64,000 nt of DNA from Chamaecrista fasciculata (Eukaryota > Streptophyta > Magnoliopsida > Fabales > Fabaceae), in NCBI GenBank assembly GCA_003254925.1, contig QANZ01016870.1, forward strand, positions 62,001 to 126,000, in the 5' to 3' direction. Position 1 is the stretch's first letter; every line of letters starts with the position of its first letter. Below the pieces are notes generated by a model that ran no database searches, was not told the origin of the DNA, and saw only the letters and a program-made list of their open reading frames with translations. Shown piece by piece: positions 19,700 to 32,100 of the stretch. The position numbers and the translations under genes were made by a program.

Positions 19700-21381
19700 A
19701 AGAAAGATAGATAACCCTAGGTCCGATCAATTTCCCTCGACCCCCGATCAGAGATTTCAGATGCTCTCCTTCTCTCCGAACTACTTCCTTCGCACAATTC
19801 AACCCTAGCCATACTCTCCGACGTTGCTTCTCGCCGTTCTTCACCGTCCCTTTCCTCTCCTCCGGTTGCCGCTTGCCGTCGTTGCGTTCCGACGGTCTCC
19901 GTTTTTCTGTTCTTCAATTTCTGCGTTTCGCGAATTTTAGGTTGGCTTCCGTTGTTGTTGCGGCCAAATCAGCTCTGCGTTTCATTTTCTTTTCTGTTCA
20001 GGTCTGTATGAATACACGTATGCCCCAATCAGACTTTGTCTTTTCTTTCTTGAAGTACTGTTTTTAGGTTTAGGAATGCTTGAGATGAGACTAGCATTAG
20101 TTTCTGTGTTTATTCCCATCCCCGGTTTTTTTTATTGGTAATGGGTCGTTCTCTGTTTTAGAACTTTTGAATGCTTGGGACGAGAATGTTTTTTTTACGC
20201 TGTGTTCCGTTTTCGTTTTTAGTTGAAATGGAAATTATGACTGAAAATGTGTTTTGTACAGTTTTAGAGGATGTATTCTTTTCAAAACGTGAAATGTCTA
20301 ATGGATGTCTTCATCATTTTCATGTAAAGATTGGTAATATTTTAGTGATTTTTCAAATCATCAAAGGTTGCCAGTGAGACTTGATTTTAAGAACTAGACA
20401 TAGAGAATGCAAACTGCAAAATTATTTTGGTAACCAAACACATACTTATGGGTATGCTTCCTTACATAGTTTTAAGGAATACTTGATATGCTATTAGTTT
20501 GTGTTTTGCTTGATAAAATAGGATATTTCTTCATTGAAATGAAATTTTCTATATGTGGACCACTGATACAGATAAAACTAGTGATGTGATGTGAGATCTA
20601 CGTAGCTTTTGGGTGACATTTGTCATCTTTCATATCAGTATATTAAAGCATCTTGGATGTTGCTTGACATCTAAGTAACCAAGATAAGATGGTCTACCAA
20701 AACCTCCTGAGGTTATACACAGCCCAAAGAAATCTATTCTGGAATCACTCTAGTTAGTAAGTTATGACTGTATAGTGACGCTATTTGGAGATATAAGTAG
20801 AATGACAATGGTTTGTAATCAAGCTACACAACATATGGCGTCCAATATGGTCTTTCATGATGGAATCAAGCACATATAAGTTGATTGTCTCTTCATTACA
20901 TAGAATATATTGGACTCTTACAATTAGATATGTAGATATGTTAACTCCAATGGTTAGTTAGCTGATGTTTTTACTAAATCCATTAGAAGACCGCAGATCA
21001 TGTGCATTTGTAAGAATTTTGGTGAATATATATGCTCCAACATAAGGAGAAGGCTTTGAATTACTGTATAGTGATTGTTGACTAGATATGACTGTATGGT
21101 TACTAGGATATGACTGCAGCTTTAGTGGTATTATCACTGAATCTGTAATTAGGGATTCTAGTGAGTTTTTCCTTGTACTGTTTCTTTATAAATCCAGTTC
21201 TCCTCTATATCAGACCTCGTTGATTACATTTCCCATATTTCTCTCTGTTCACTCTCTATTCATTCATAGCTAGAATTACTTTCAATGGAACAGTTTTGCT
21301 ACTGTTTTCTTTGTGACTCAGTTTTGCAATTGAAACACAATAGAACAATGATGGATGGGGAACATTGTTTTATGATAAATT
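19700..21381 (+). other. Predicted MED19 5' UTR exon and 5' UTR intron
   Basis: A CT-rich, GC-richer stretch at about 19715-20000 looks like a plant 5' UTR. A donor may lie near 20000 (TTCAGGTCTG). An acceptor (ttgcag) ends at about 21385, 37 bp before the MED19 ATG. The intervening sequence, about 1.4 kb, contains a copia fossil. This is inferred from composition and splice signals; transcript data would settle it. Confidence 0.45.
20640..21285 (+). mobile_element. Ty1/copia retrotransposon fossil (3' end) inside the MED19 5' UTR intron
   Basis: Degraded similarity to the C-terminal RNase H end of a Ty1/copia polyprotein is visible around 20820-21030. A purine-rich tract and an LTR-like stretch with a TTTATAAAT box follow, up to about 21285. 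The element is broken many times over and its 5' part is absent. It is old. Confidence 0.6.
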
Positions 21382-21421
21382 GCAGTTTATAATGGTCCAT
21401 CATCTCATGAAAGACTGATAC

Positions 21422-23660
21422 ATGGATGCAGAAGGCAAGAAGTTTGGAGGAGGTAATATTTTGTCAGCTGCCCTTTGCTTTGTGTAATTCCATGTGTCTT
21501 TATTTTTAAATTATTTTTAATCTGGACTTATTTGTATGATTCTATGACAATCGCTTAATATGTGTTGTCTTTATTTTTGGTTTGAATATGATATTTTTTA
21601 ATCTAAATAACTATTTTTTCAAAAAGGATGATTATGTAGCATGTGAGAGATTTTTACATTTCTTCTTCTGAAGTCAATTCGACTTTGAATGGGTTCTGAG
21701 GGCATTGTCGAGGTCTTGGAGTCTTAGTTGTAATGAGTTTCATAAGTTCTTATATTTCTTTCACTGCTTTTTGTTTATTTGTTTTTATTTTTAGAGTCTT
21801 GAATTGATGACCAAAGACATTGATTATGAAACCTGTGAAGGCAGCAGTTGATGTAGTTGTGAAAGCAAATTATGGCACCTTTTCCTTTTTTTGCTGTCGT
21901 CCAAATTAGACAAAGAGCGGGAGGGATGGAGGGAATTTGGCCTTTATTTATTTTTGGGACTAATGTTACTCTGTTTTGGTGCCATGTCATGGATATGAAT
22001 ATACATCACAAATTTCTGTTTTTGCATTTCATATCAATCTGAGTGTTGATTTTGAGGTAAACCTTACCCATTCACTTACTGTGTGCTCTTCAAGTTTGCT
22101 ATTTGATGACATTATGTGTATTCTCATGCCAAAACATTATGTCATGTTTATAGTAGTTCAAATTTCATGACGATTTGCTTTTTATTTTTGGTTCTGGACT
22201 CAGGACATATTGAGATATATTTATTCCTTCTACTTTTATGAATATAATGTTTGGAAAGATATTTTCAAGAATTTGAGTGAGATCTTAATTCTCCCTTGGT
22301 CTTATGGATCTTCTGTGTTACTTGCAATTCCTTGTTTTATTGTGATTGTCCCACCTGGATCTTTGTTAGGTTGCAAACTAAATCTTTCAGAAGTCGAAAT
22401 TTCTTGAGTATTTTATATATAATATGTATTCTTATTGCCTTTCTCATTGAAGATGTGCTATGTTTTTTCAACCATTAGGACCAAGGGAATTAACGGGGGC
22501 TGTGGATCTTATAAGTCACTTTAAATTACTTCCCCACTATGAATTTTTCTGCAAGAGACCACTTCCTGAGTCAATTTCAGACACACACTATCTTCACAAT
22601 GTTGTGGGAGACACAGAAATCAGAAAAGGAGATGGTATGCAGTTGGATCAACTTATTCAAAATACATCCTCCTCTAGAGATACTAGTGCTCGTATACTTC
22701 CTTTTGATTTAGATATTCTCAAGGAAGCCTTTCAACTAAGGGAAACAGGCCCCATTGATTTACCTCTGGTGAGTAACTCATTGTTTTAAACCCTATTCTT
22801 CTTTTATTGCTTAGTTGTTCTCTATACCTGATAAACTAATTGTCATTTGATCATATTGATAGGCTGAGAAGGGGACTCCAACAATTGCAGGAAAATTGAA
22901 AAGTGAGTCTAAAGACAAGGAGAAGAAGCATAAAAAACATAAGGACCGGGACAAAGAGAAGGACAAGGAGCATAAGAAGCACAAGCATCGCCATAAAGAC
23001 CGAAGCAAAGACAAAGACAAGGAGAAAAAGAAAGATAAAAGTGGGCATCAAGATTCTACTGATCATGCCAAGAAACACCATGAAAAGGTTTAAAAATTTC
23101 AGTCTGCTGCCTCTTCAATTCTAATTGCAAAATATCAGTATTCTAAAGTAGTGGGGTTTCATGATGTGATGTTGCAAATTGATTCAATGCATTGGCTTCG
23201 TCAACTTTCTGATGAAATTTTCACTTGTTATATATAACTTTTAAGTAAAGTTACGTCGGTGCTGTCAATCCTCAATTGTTTGTGATCTTAAATCCAATGA
23301 ACACATCATTTAGATTTGATGAGAAGTTTTTCTTCTAACTATTTCAAAGTGCTCCAGAAACTTTGTTCTGTAAATAAATATCTTTTCTCTATGATTACAG
23401 AAAAGGAAGCATGATGGAGATGAAGATCTTAATGATGTGCACAAACACAAAAAAAGTAAGGTAATAAAATCAGAAGCCTTGTCTTCAGAGTAGTTGCCGT
23501 ATGTTTATTCTAAGATCTTTCTTCCTTATATGTTTATGCTGTCAGTTCTTCTTGTAGCTTGTCCTTATCCCTTTGTTTAAGTTCTCTTCTATTCTTAATT
23601 TCATTGCAGCATAAGAGCTCAAAAATTGATGAATTGGGGGCAATAAAGGTAGCAGGCTAA
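21422..23660 (+). CDS. MED19A: Mediator of RNA polymerase II transcription subunit 19
   Basis: This is the head-module Mediator subunit that links transcription factors to RNA polymerase II in the nucleus. In Arabidopsis, MED19a is also involved in defence and iron responses. Exons: 21422-21452, 22479-22768, 22863-23087, 23401-23460 and 23610-23660. They total 657 nt or 218 residues, very close to the usual plant MED19 length. The N terminus reads MDAEGKKFGGGPRELTGAVD, with GPRELTGAVDLISHFKLLPH as the diagnostic MED19 core. FCKRPLPESISDTHYLHNVV and PFDLDILKEAFQLRETGP follow. From about residue 120 the protein is an extremely Lys/His/Asp-rich tail (KEKKHKKHKDRDKEKD) that ends KIDELGAIKVAG. No breaks. 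The first coding exon is only 31 nt, so automatic annotation often misses it. Plants carry MED19a and MED19b; which one this is cannot be told here. Confidence 0.92.
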
Positions 23661-26600
23661 AATGGTTACATACTGTAGTTCAGTTCTTTACCTCAAATGG
23701 TTGTTATCTTTGTTAGTTTGGAGGCATCTTTCCCTTGAACTTGTCAAATTTATTGAGGTACTTAATTAATTTGCCACAATCTCAAGTTTTGTCTCTGCTG
23801 ATAATGTGCTTTATTCTCTTTTAGAGTTTCCTTTTATTTTAGAAATGGTTGGTTATGCAGCTCCAATTCCTTTTCTGTTAGGGCCCTCAATTATTAGTTT
23901 TGTTTAATTCACCACTTATGTTGCAAAAGAAACTACTGAATTATTTTAGCTATCCGCTAAACTGAGCTGCAAGATTTGCCTTCTGTTGGCATTTTTGAAA
24001 TGGATAAGAAGTGGAGAAAGAGTTGACAATTATCATTTACAAAGAATTGCAATGTTACATTAACCTTGGCTAATGTGATTAAATGATGTGCCCATCGTAT
24101 ATGATTGTGTACTCCTCCACATAAATGAGTGTGGAAAGCATGCAATGTACTTTAGAATTGGTAGTCTATCTTTGATGAATGAGTTAGGATTCAATGTTCA
24201 TATGGGAACATTGGAAGGTGGCCTGGGAAGCTTTAGTTGATTTCCCCATTTTGTATTGCTCTCAAATTTAGTTTTACATTTAAATAAGAGTTGGCATTTC
24301 ATTTTGTTAGTTCCATTATATCTGCAGCAATGCCAGAACAAATATCTGGCCTTGTTAAAAAAGATCACTAATATAACTTATACTAGCTTTGCCCATGCTT
24401 TAAGCCTGAAGATCCTTCTCATGGAGGCACATGTTTGAGATGTTGATAAAATTCTTATGTACCTTCTCATAGTAGCCTAAGCTTATGTGATAAACCGTAA
24501 AGACATCTATCATAACGTTCCATTTTCTTAAGTATTTGTTGTCAACAAGAGTACTTCTTTTTTTCAGAAATTTCTTGTGGACTATTAATACTTATTGGGG
24601 TTTATAACTTCACAACTATGAAGCACCAGTATAATATTACCTTATAAGTCGGTGAATTGGCGCCTGATATGCATCAGGTATGGATATGCCATGGGTATGC
24701 AAAAAAGCTCAAGATTTTGGAGTGACAAGCAGTGTTCACCACAGTAAGAAGTTTTCAATTTTGGCAATGGCCTGCGTTGGTGCTCTCATGGCACAGTCAA
24801 TCCTAAAGCCATTCTGATTTTACAAGTCTTTTAACTCTTTGGGTTAGATTATAATTCTCTTTTTTGGGGTTCATAAGTCAGATTATAAGTTCTTAATATG
24901 ATAATGAAATAAAAAAAAAAAACTTGGCCAAAAGAAGTAATTATAGTATGTGAATTGTAGAATTTTTATGCACTACAAAATATTTGTTAATAGTAGAAAT
25001 ATTATATAGGTATTTTATTTTCTTATGTTAATATGTTATGTCATATCTGTATTTTATAGTTTTAAAAAAATTGTCGTATTCTGTAACCGTACTCATTTCC
25101 ATACCCATACATAACCTAGTTCGAAGCAAATATTGTACATCCTATTTTGGTTTCACTATAAAATATCTCATCTTGAAAATATTGTACAGTTACCAGTTCC
25201 TTAATACTCCTTACTGCAGTCAGTTTCACACCCCTAATAGAATTATTTTATTTATTGTTTGCAGTCAGTTCTAATTAGTTGTTGATACATGCACAAAAAG
25301 GATATTACTTAGTAATATTATTGCTTGGTTATGGTTGTGATATTAACAATCAGTGTCTTCACCATTACTATCATCCTTAATCTCTATTACTATTACTCTT
25401 TGGAGAGATTGCTGTGTGATGATGGATTTTGGTAAGGGAGGGATTATGGAAGACTGTTGTTGCTTTGAGCTTCATTAGGCTTCTTGAAGTACTCCGCGGA
25501 TAGTTATTACTATTAAGATTGTTTGCAATATGATCTTGCTGCCCAAAGACAATCTCCAAAAATGGCTGGGATTGGGCCAAGATCCCATGTATTATAGATT
25601 TTCTTCTTTTAATGAAAAAATCTGATTTATTTATTTATTTATTTTTTGTTAATTGCCAATGCATGCTGGATATTTATTGTGTTTGATATTTGCTGCATCT
25701 TGGTGTTTGATGTATGATTTTTTTAAAAATGACACGGATTATATTTGTCTATGAAATTTTGTGACATTTGCAACTTATTAATTATTTTATTTAAATTAGT
25801 CTGATTTTAATAGGCTCGTGCTTATTTTTATCTATGGCCATTAACTTGAAAAACGTGGTTTTATATTTGATTGATAGTAAAGCTTGTGCCAGTTTGTAGT
25901 TTGTTTCATGATAAGCATGGAATCTTGATGTCCGCAATATACATGATATCTTCAAATTTTATGCAGAATAGGTAGTGAACTCACTAATATTTATCATGAA
26001 GGTGAATTCATCTGATGATGTACAAAAAGTTGGATCCAAGGTAAAATTTGTTGAAAACGAGCCTTTTTTGTAGAATAACTATTTCATATGATTGCCACTT
26101 GCCAGTAATGTTGCAAAACTTTGGTCTTTTCCCAGTATTGGCTCATTGGATATCGCAACATGTATACATAACATTGATCTCCTCTGTAGTTTCCACTAGT
26201 AACTTGTAAAGGATCATATGTTTTCAAGGGGAAAAAGGTGGTTTGAGGAATTGGGGGGTTGTGTATTAATTACTTGCTTAGTATCTTGTATTTTCAGTTA
26301 AATCATTTATTAGGTCATCAAGAGAATTATTTCGTCTTTAAATTATTAATTGTTTTTAAAGGCATACATCTTAGAGGACTACGCAGGATGTTCTTAGAGA
26401 TGGTAATTTGCTATAGTGAGCCAAGGAAGTTCACTCTTTTTGTTTTGAATTTTTTTGATAGTACATTGGTAGAGGTGATTGAATTATTTGCTATTAAATT
26501 CAAATCCTTGCCACTAGATTATATTTGATGTCTTGTTAATATGCTAATGTCTAGGATAAGGTTTTGATAATTTCATCAAGTAATTGTCAGAATTGAGTTT

Positions 26601-27257
26601 TCAAGTGTTTTGAATATACATATATGATAGAAGATGCTACCTTCCTTGAGGCAAAGAATTATAGTGATAGGTGATGATCATTTAACCTATTTTATGGGCG
26701 CTGGAGCACCAAAATCGTACCAAATTCCATATGGATCCTTTTATGTGATTCAGTCATTGAAATGTTTTGAGTTGTCAAATTTAATATTATTATTATACAA
26801 AAAACAAATAGTCCTTTTTAAAGTAAATATGTTTTACATTATAAATTCATATTACTTGCCAAATGTATACATAGTAATGTATAGTAAATCAAAATAATTC
26901 GAATAATGTTAGGAATACTTGACTCAAGACTTATCCTTGCCAAAATAGAGAGGATATTGCATCATGGTTTTAGGTTGTCGGAAGCTTGAGCTCCTGGAAT
27001 CTCCAACCTTACATTTTCTTAAAAAATAAAAGGTGTCAAGAATTTATGAGTAGAAAGACAGCCAGCCAAATGGGTAGAGCTCGAGCTCTTGGAGAGTTAT
27101 CGTTCTATCAATATTCATTATATATCATTATCATCAAATAACAAACATATCTACCACATCTATTTCATTGAACTCAAATATTTTATTTGTATTTGTTTTT
27201 CCATTAATTTAGTATTGAAAGCATCCGAAAGAAATGTTCAAAAAAAAAAAAAAAAAA
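23661..27257. other. Intergenic region downstream of MED19
   Basis: This is 3.6 kb of AT-rich DNA without a supported gene. ORFs at 25377-25580 (-), 26259-26528 (+) and 26634-26897 (+) match nothing I know and lack gene-like context. TTTA repeats occur at 25625-25650. The sequence ends in an A run that abuts an assembly gap. Confidence 0.55.
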
Positions 27258-27308
27258 NNNNNNNNNNNNNNNNNNNNNNNNNNNNNNNNNNNNNNNNNNN
27301 NNNNNNNN
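27258..27308. other. Assembly gap (51 N) between an A run and a T run
   Basis: Seventeen A residues precede the gap and about a dozen T residues follow it. The T run is the poly(A) tail of a minus-strand LINE. The size of 51 may be nominal. Confidence 0.95.
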
Positions 27309-27800
27309 TTTTTTTTTTTTTTGAGAAAAAGGGGTCTAAGCTCAGACACGAGCCAAACAAAACAAACTAACGGGAAAAAAACCGGGGGTAGACAACCTCA
27401 TAGCATCAGAAAGCAAAAAATTACTAATATCATTGGACGCATGAGCCCACTCTTTGTAGCCAAGATTATGAGTCAAACTCTAATCAGCAAGCCAGTCTGC
27501 GCACTTGTTGGCTTCCTTATAAGTATGCTTTAGCTTCACAATTCAACTTTCACCAAGGAGATTCTCGATTTGTTGCACAATGTTGAAAATTCCTTCACCA
27601 CCAGACTTGGTAGGGAGGATCGACTGGACAGCAGTCAGAAAGTCACATTCAATAATAATGTTATTCAACTTCAGCTTCTTGGCGAGCTGAAAACTATCAT
27701 AAATTCCTCAGATTTCAGCTTTAAAATCAGAGCAGCCACCCAAGTTTCTAGTGCAGCCTCTAATCCAATTGCTAACCTCATTGAAAAGAAAAGAAAAAAA
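27309..27800 (-). mobile_element. LINE (L1-type) 3' end with RNase H domain
   Basis: On the minus strand, a degraded frame reads through an RNase H-like domain: CTRNLGGCSDFKAEI, GIYDSFQLAKKLKLNNIII, ECDFLTAVQSI and later YKEANKCADWLAD. It ends in a poly(A) tail, seen as the T run at 27309-27322. Plant L1 elements carry such a C-terminal RNase H. The domain keeps the AE and ECD acidic positions but has internal stops and is cut at its 5' side near 27800. It is a dead 5'-truncated copy of about 0.5 kb. Confidence 0.7.
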
Positions 27801-29143
27801 AAGAGCAATTATAATGTGTTAGTTTTATTGTGAGATTCATCATTGATTTTCACCTTACTATTCTCATTTTAATTTTAAGTGCAAAAGAAAGGTATATATT
27901 GTTTTCGGAGAGGTTAGGTACATAAGATAATTGCACTTTACTTCATTCATTTTGCATAATTAATTACATAACTGTATGACTAATGGTCTATCAGAATCGA
28001 TACGATTTACTTTAAAAAATTATTTTTCTGAATAAAACCAAACAAGTAAATGTTTGAAATTATAATAAATAGACTTTGTATATCTTTTTGACTAATCTGA
28101 TACTAAAAGTAATTAATCAAAATTAAATAAATCTCTTACCATTTAAACCAATCACTTGGTCTAGTAATTTTGGGAACTATTAACATTTTAAGAAGGAAAA
28201 CCATTCAACAAAGGTTGGTCCAGTTGGTAAGGAGTCGACTCATAACCACAAGGTCGTGGATTCGATTCTCACTGTTGATGTAAGGGCTTTGTTGGTAGGC
28301 AATCTATAAGTACCTCTGTAAGCGTTCATAGAGCCTAAAGGTCTGTCCTGGCCTTAGTGAGTCCTCGGGCTCAACTCACCTAAACTTTCTCTAAAAAAAA
28401 AAAAAAAGTAACATTTTTCCGACATGTTTCAAGTTAAGGCTTAGAATGATAAAGGAACAAGTTTAGAGGAAACATGAAGTTGATTGTCTTTGCTAGAAGT
28501 AAAAGATTTGGAATAAAACAATTACCAAAACATTTTGCAACGAGATCAATAAACAATTGTACATAACATAATTGCATGTAAATCCGAAATATCGCTGACA
28601 TTATAATAATTCATCTTTATTTTGATTTTTTTTCAAAATCTTAAAAAAGGAGAGAAAAATACAAATTAACTTTGCTTTTGCATTTTTATCTTTTTCTTCA
28701 ATCTCTTCTCTATAACGTATGATATATATAAATGTAGAAAATTATAGAATCTGGTAGAAGATTGTAGTAAATTTGAGTTTGTTAAACTCATCTTCATTGC
28801 AATTTGCAAACTTAAATATACTTGAGTCATGTACTGAGATGAGGTAAGCAATCTCATATAACTTCTGAAGTAAGAGATATCACAAAGCCTATGTGAGGAA
28901 AATGGCCACTATATTAGTATATATAATATATATTGTAATAAAAAGAAGATTCAAGAGCCATCATGGATACCATTTCCCCTGCCGCAAAAGGGAAGACTGA
29001 GTGTAGTAGGTATCTAACAAAATTCACTCAGTCTCTCCATGTCACTACTGTTTGTGTTAGTTTTTCTAATGGATTATATCTCATACATACAAAACCTAAC
29101 CTTTATGTCTAACCCCTATAATATATTTACTCTATGATCAAGG
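27801..29143. other. Intergenic region with SINE, downstream of SRT1
   Basis: Apart from the SINE at 28190-28408, this is AT-rich DNA with no supported gene. The SRT1 3' UTR would occupy the higher coordinates, just below 29144. Confidence 0.55.
28190..28408 (+). mobile_element. tRNA-derived SINE
   Basis: It has an A-box-like 'ggtccagttggtaaggag' and a B-box-like GGTCGTGGATTCGATTC, spaced as in a tRNA promoter. A non-tRNA body and a poly(A) tail (28393-28407) follow. The 9-bp flanks TAACATTTT at 28181-28189 and 28409-28417 are identical, so the copy is bounded. A more decayed relative lies near 43670-43800. Confidence 0.75.
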
Positions 29144-32100
29144 TTAACGCTGCTGCTTCTTGCACCTTTTTGAACGCTTCCTTGATGATTCTGTACCATT
29201 TATGCTGCTACCTATTCTTTTTTTAAGGTCACCGTTAGTAGTAAGAGAATCAGGGAATGCTTTACTTGTTTTGCTGTACTGAACAACATTGGTCACAATG
29301 GCATACACAGTGATATCACTTCTTGGTGTCAACATGACCTTTCTCTCTACAACAGCATTCTGCCCACATGTTGATTCCACAACTGCCTTGTCTCTCAGCT
29401 TCTGGAACACAACATCCTGATCAAATTTGAAGCAGTCAGTTGAAACCTGCATGCAAATCATGATACACCAATGCCAAGTCAAATCACTAAAAGTGGGCTC
29501 AAGATGGAAGATTTTGTGCATAATAGGAAACCCATCAGTAAGACACCATTATAGGATACAATATGATATTATTGTTAGGGATGATCAAAATGGCAATACC
29601 AATGGTTATTCTGAAATTCTATCCAGTGGGTCTAGAAACAAGTCCGAGTCTAATGTCAACGAATTTGGGAATGAGTAAGGAAATACCCTACTTGAACAGC
29701 CGAACCCTATAAGTAATAGTAAATATTTGTTTTTTTGTATATAATAATAATATTTTTTAACTTTATGTTTTGAGAAAATATAAAATTGTAAAGATAAAAT
29801 ATGATATATTTAATACATATTGAAGTAATCTAATGATACATTCATATTTATGATTTATTTTTATTTCTAGTAGTTAAAGATACAAAAAATTGATGAAAAT
29901 AAGTTTTATATTAATAAAATATATTATAAATTTTTCTGAGTCTGAATCCAAGTAGGGGATTAATTTCAATGCCCGTTAATATACAAGAGGGATAAGATCA
30001 TAATATTTTACTCATACCTTACTCGTGATCATCCCTAATTATTCTCATTCTGCATTACATCATATAAAAAAAAAGGTAAATTGTACACGATCTTCTCACC
30101 TTAAAATCAACTGGGACATCAATTTCAATGGAGGAGCAACCGCAGCCATCACTGAAGTTGAGTTTCAGGGCCATTTCGAAGGCTTTGTTTGGTACCGTTC
30201 TCCTGATAATCAATCATTCATCTAGATATGTAAGGAAGGTGGTGTAGACCATGACATTTATTCCATGTATCAGGATTTGAGAAATACTACAAATGGGGGA
30301 CTGTTATAGATCAGTTCTAATTTCTTCTACGGACTCTCACTCACTCTCCCATACAACAGATGAATTTAATCTTAATTATGTGAAACATATAATCTGGCCA
30401 GTATTTTGTTCAAGGAGTGACAAGAAATGGAACATGGAAGAGCATGGAAGAGCATTGTCACAGCACCTTTTAAGCCGAAATGGTTGCCTATCCAATATGG
30501 CAGCTTTGTAATCTTCCTTGTCTAAGAAGGATACCTGCAGGGCAAGTAGAATATATATGACAGTCAACTTCTTTACTCTTTTTTCTTTTTCTTTTTTGGT
30601 GGGGCAAGAAGGATAGAATGAAAATATCAGAATATGAGATTGGTAATAAGATACAGCTAATTCAGTTAGAAGGTTAGCAACTAAAGAGATCCATCCAAAC
30701 TTCTCAAACTACCCTTCACTCACTGTAAAGCTATCATTTCAGCATATAAGCTATCTTCTTCTCACAAGTTTCAATAGTTTTCCCGCCTATCTAGGATGGG
30801 TTGACAGAGTGATATACCATGCCGAAAAATTACTAAAACAGTGATGCAAACCAGCTTCAAGGTGTCCAAAAGATAAACAATGGAATAATTAGGTCTGAAG
30901 TTATGTGGACCAAACATGTGTTAATAAACACCTTATAGCCTATCTAAGCTTCTCGGAGTTTAAATCCAGTAGAAGAAAACAGGCAGAATTAGATTCCATT
31001 TATATGTATGTATTCACCTCCACAGACTTGATGAACGGCAACACAGCTTTTGTTCCATGTGCACTTCCAACCTGAAGTGTCCAGTTCACATATCTTTTAT
31101 CTGTGATGCAATAAATGTACAATGAGATAGCTAAAAACCAAAGCCTCATTACCGCGATGTGTGAAACCTAGAATCACGATGAGAACACCAAAAATATAAT
31201 TATTGGTCATGAATATAGAATTGGGCTGAATGAGTTGGCAGACATATAAAGAGGAAATAAGCAGATAAAAGAATCTTATTAAAGGAAGCATTATCCAGTG
31301 CTACTTTCGCTAGAAAGGGCATCTCTTTAGAGTCATACAAGCTCATGGAAAAAACAAGACATGTATTTTGTGATTAACTTGTGAAAAAATAACTATTGAA
31401 TAACTATTTTGTCAGTCAAATGGGTCTGCGGGGATAACTACAAGTCTACAACTATTGAATTCTGACTGTCAAAATGAGCTGGAAAATTGGGGAATTAAAC
31501 TACCTGATGATGAGCTCCAGACATACACACATATATAGAAGATGTTAAATGTTTCAGAATAGAAGTCCATATTTGAACAAAGGAATATAGCTGCAAAGAT
31601 ACAAATTGAACAGTAGTTACCATTGCTCAGGGCTTGAGTTAGAATGATCTGGAAAAGATCAATTCTGACAAATGAAGGAATCTGAAGATTGAGCAAGTCC
31701 ATTACACCTGCAATTACCTGTTCTTGTTTAAATTAACATATATTAAATTTCAGAAACCATATCTGTATTTATTGCCCATAATAAGGGAGAAACATCTAAG
31801 CATAGTTAATTTAGTATCTAGTGATAGCCTCTGCATATGAAAACATTATACATTATTATTCCTTTGAAGGGCCTCGCCCCTATCTTGTCATGATATGGAT
31901 CGTAGAGGGAATTTATTAATTTCCAATATGCTATCTCAGAAGTTCTTCTCAGTTTCCATTAAATAATGCGTAAAACATCTGATACAATGATTCAAAGATC
32001 ATTGTGATTATAGCAATGGACGACAGGTAGCAAATAGCAGTAATGTACAGTTCAACAGATAAAGCTCTTACTAAATGGCTTATTTTAATTGACAAAGAAT

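Noticed and set aside
22811-23124. Leu/Ser-rich minus-strand and Arg/Thr-rich plus-strand ORFs over MED19 exon 3
   Set aside because: They are other-frame shadows of the Lys/His/Asp codon runs in the MED19 tail.
25377-25580. 67-residue minus-strand ORF (MAQSQPFLEIVFGQQDH...)
   Set aside because: No recognisable family, splice context or promoter. It is kept only as an unexplained ORF in intergenic DNA.
28200-28290. A tRNA gene, suggested by A-box and B-box-like motifs
   Set aside because: There is no cloverleaf, and a poly(A) tail and target duplication are present. It is a SINE. The same applies to 35790-35946 and 60128-60277.
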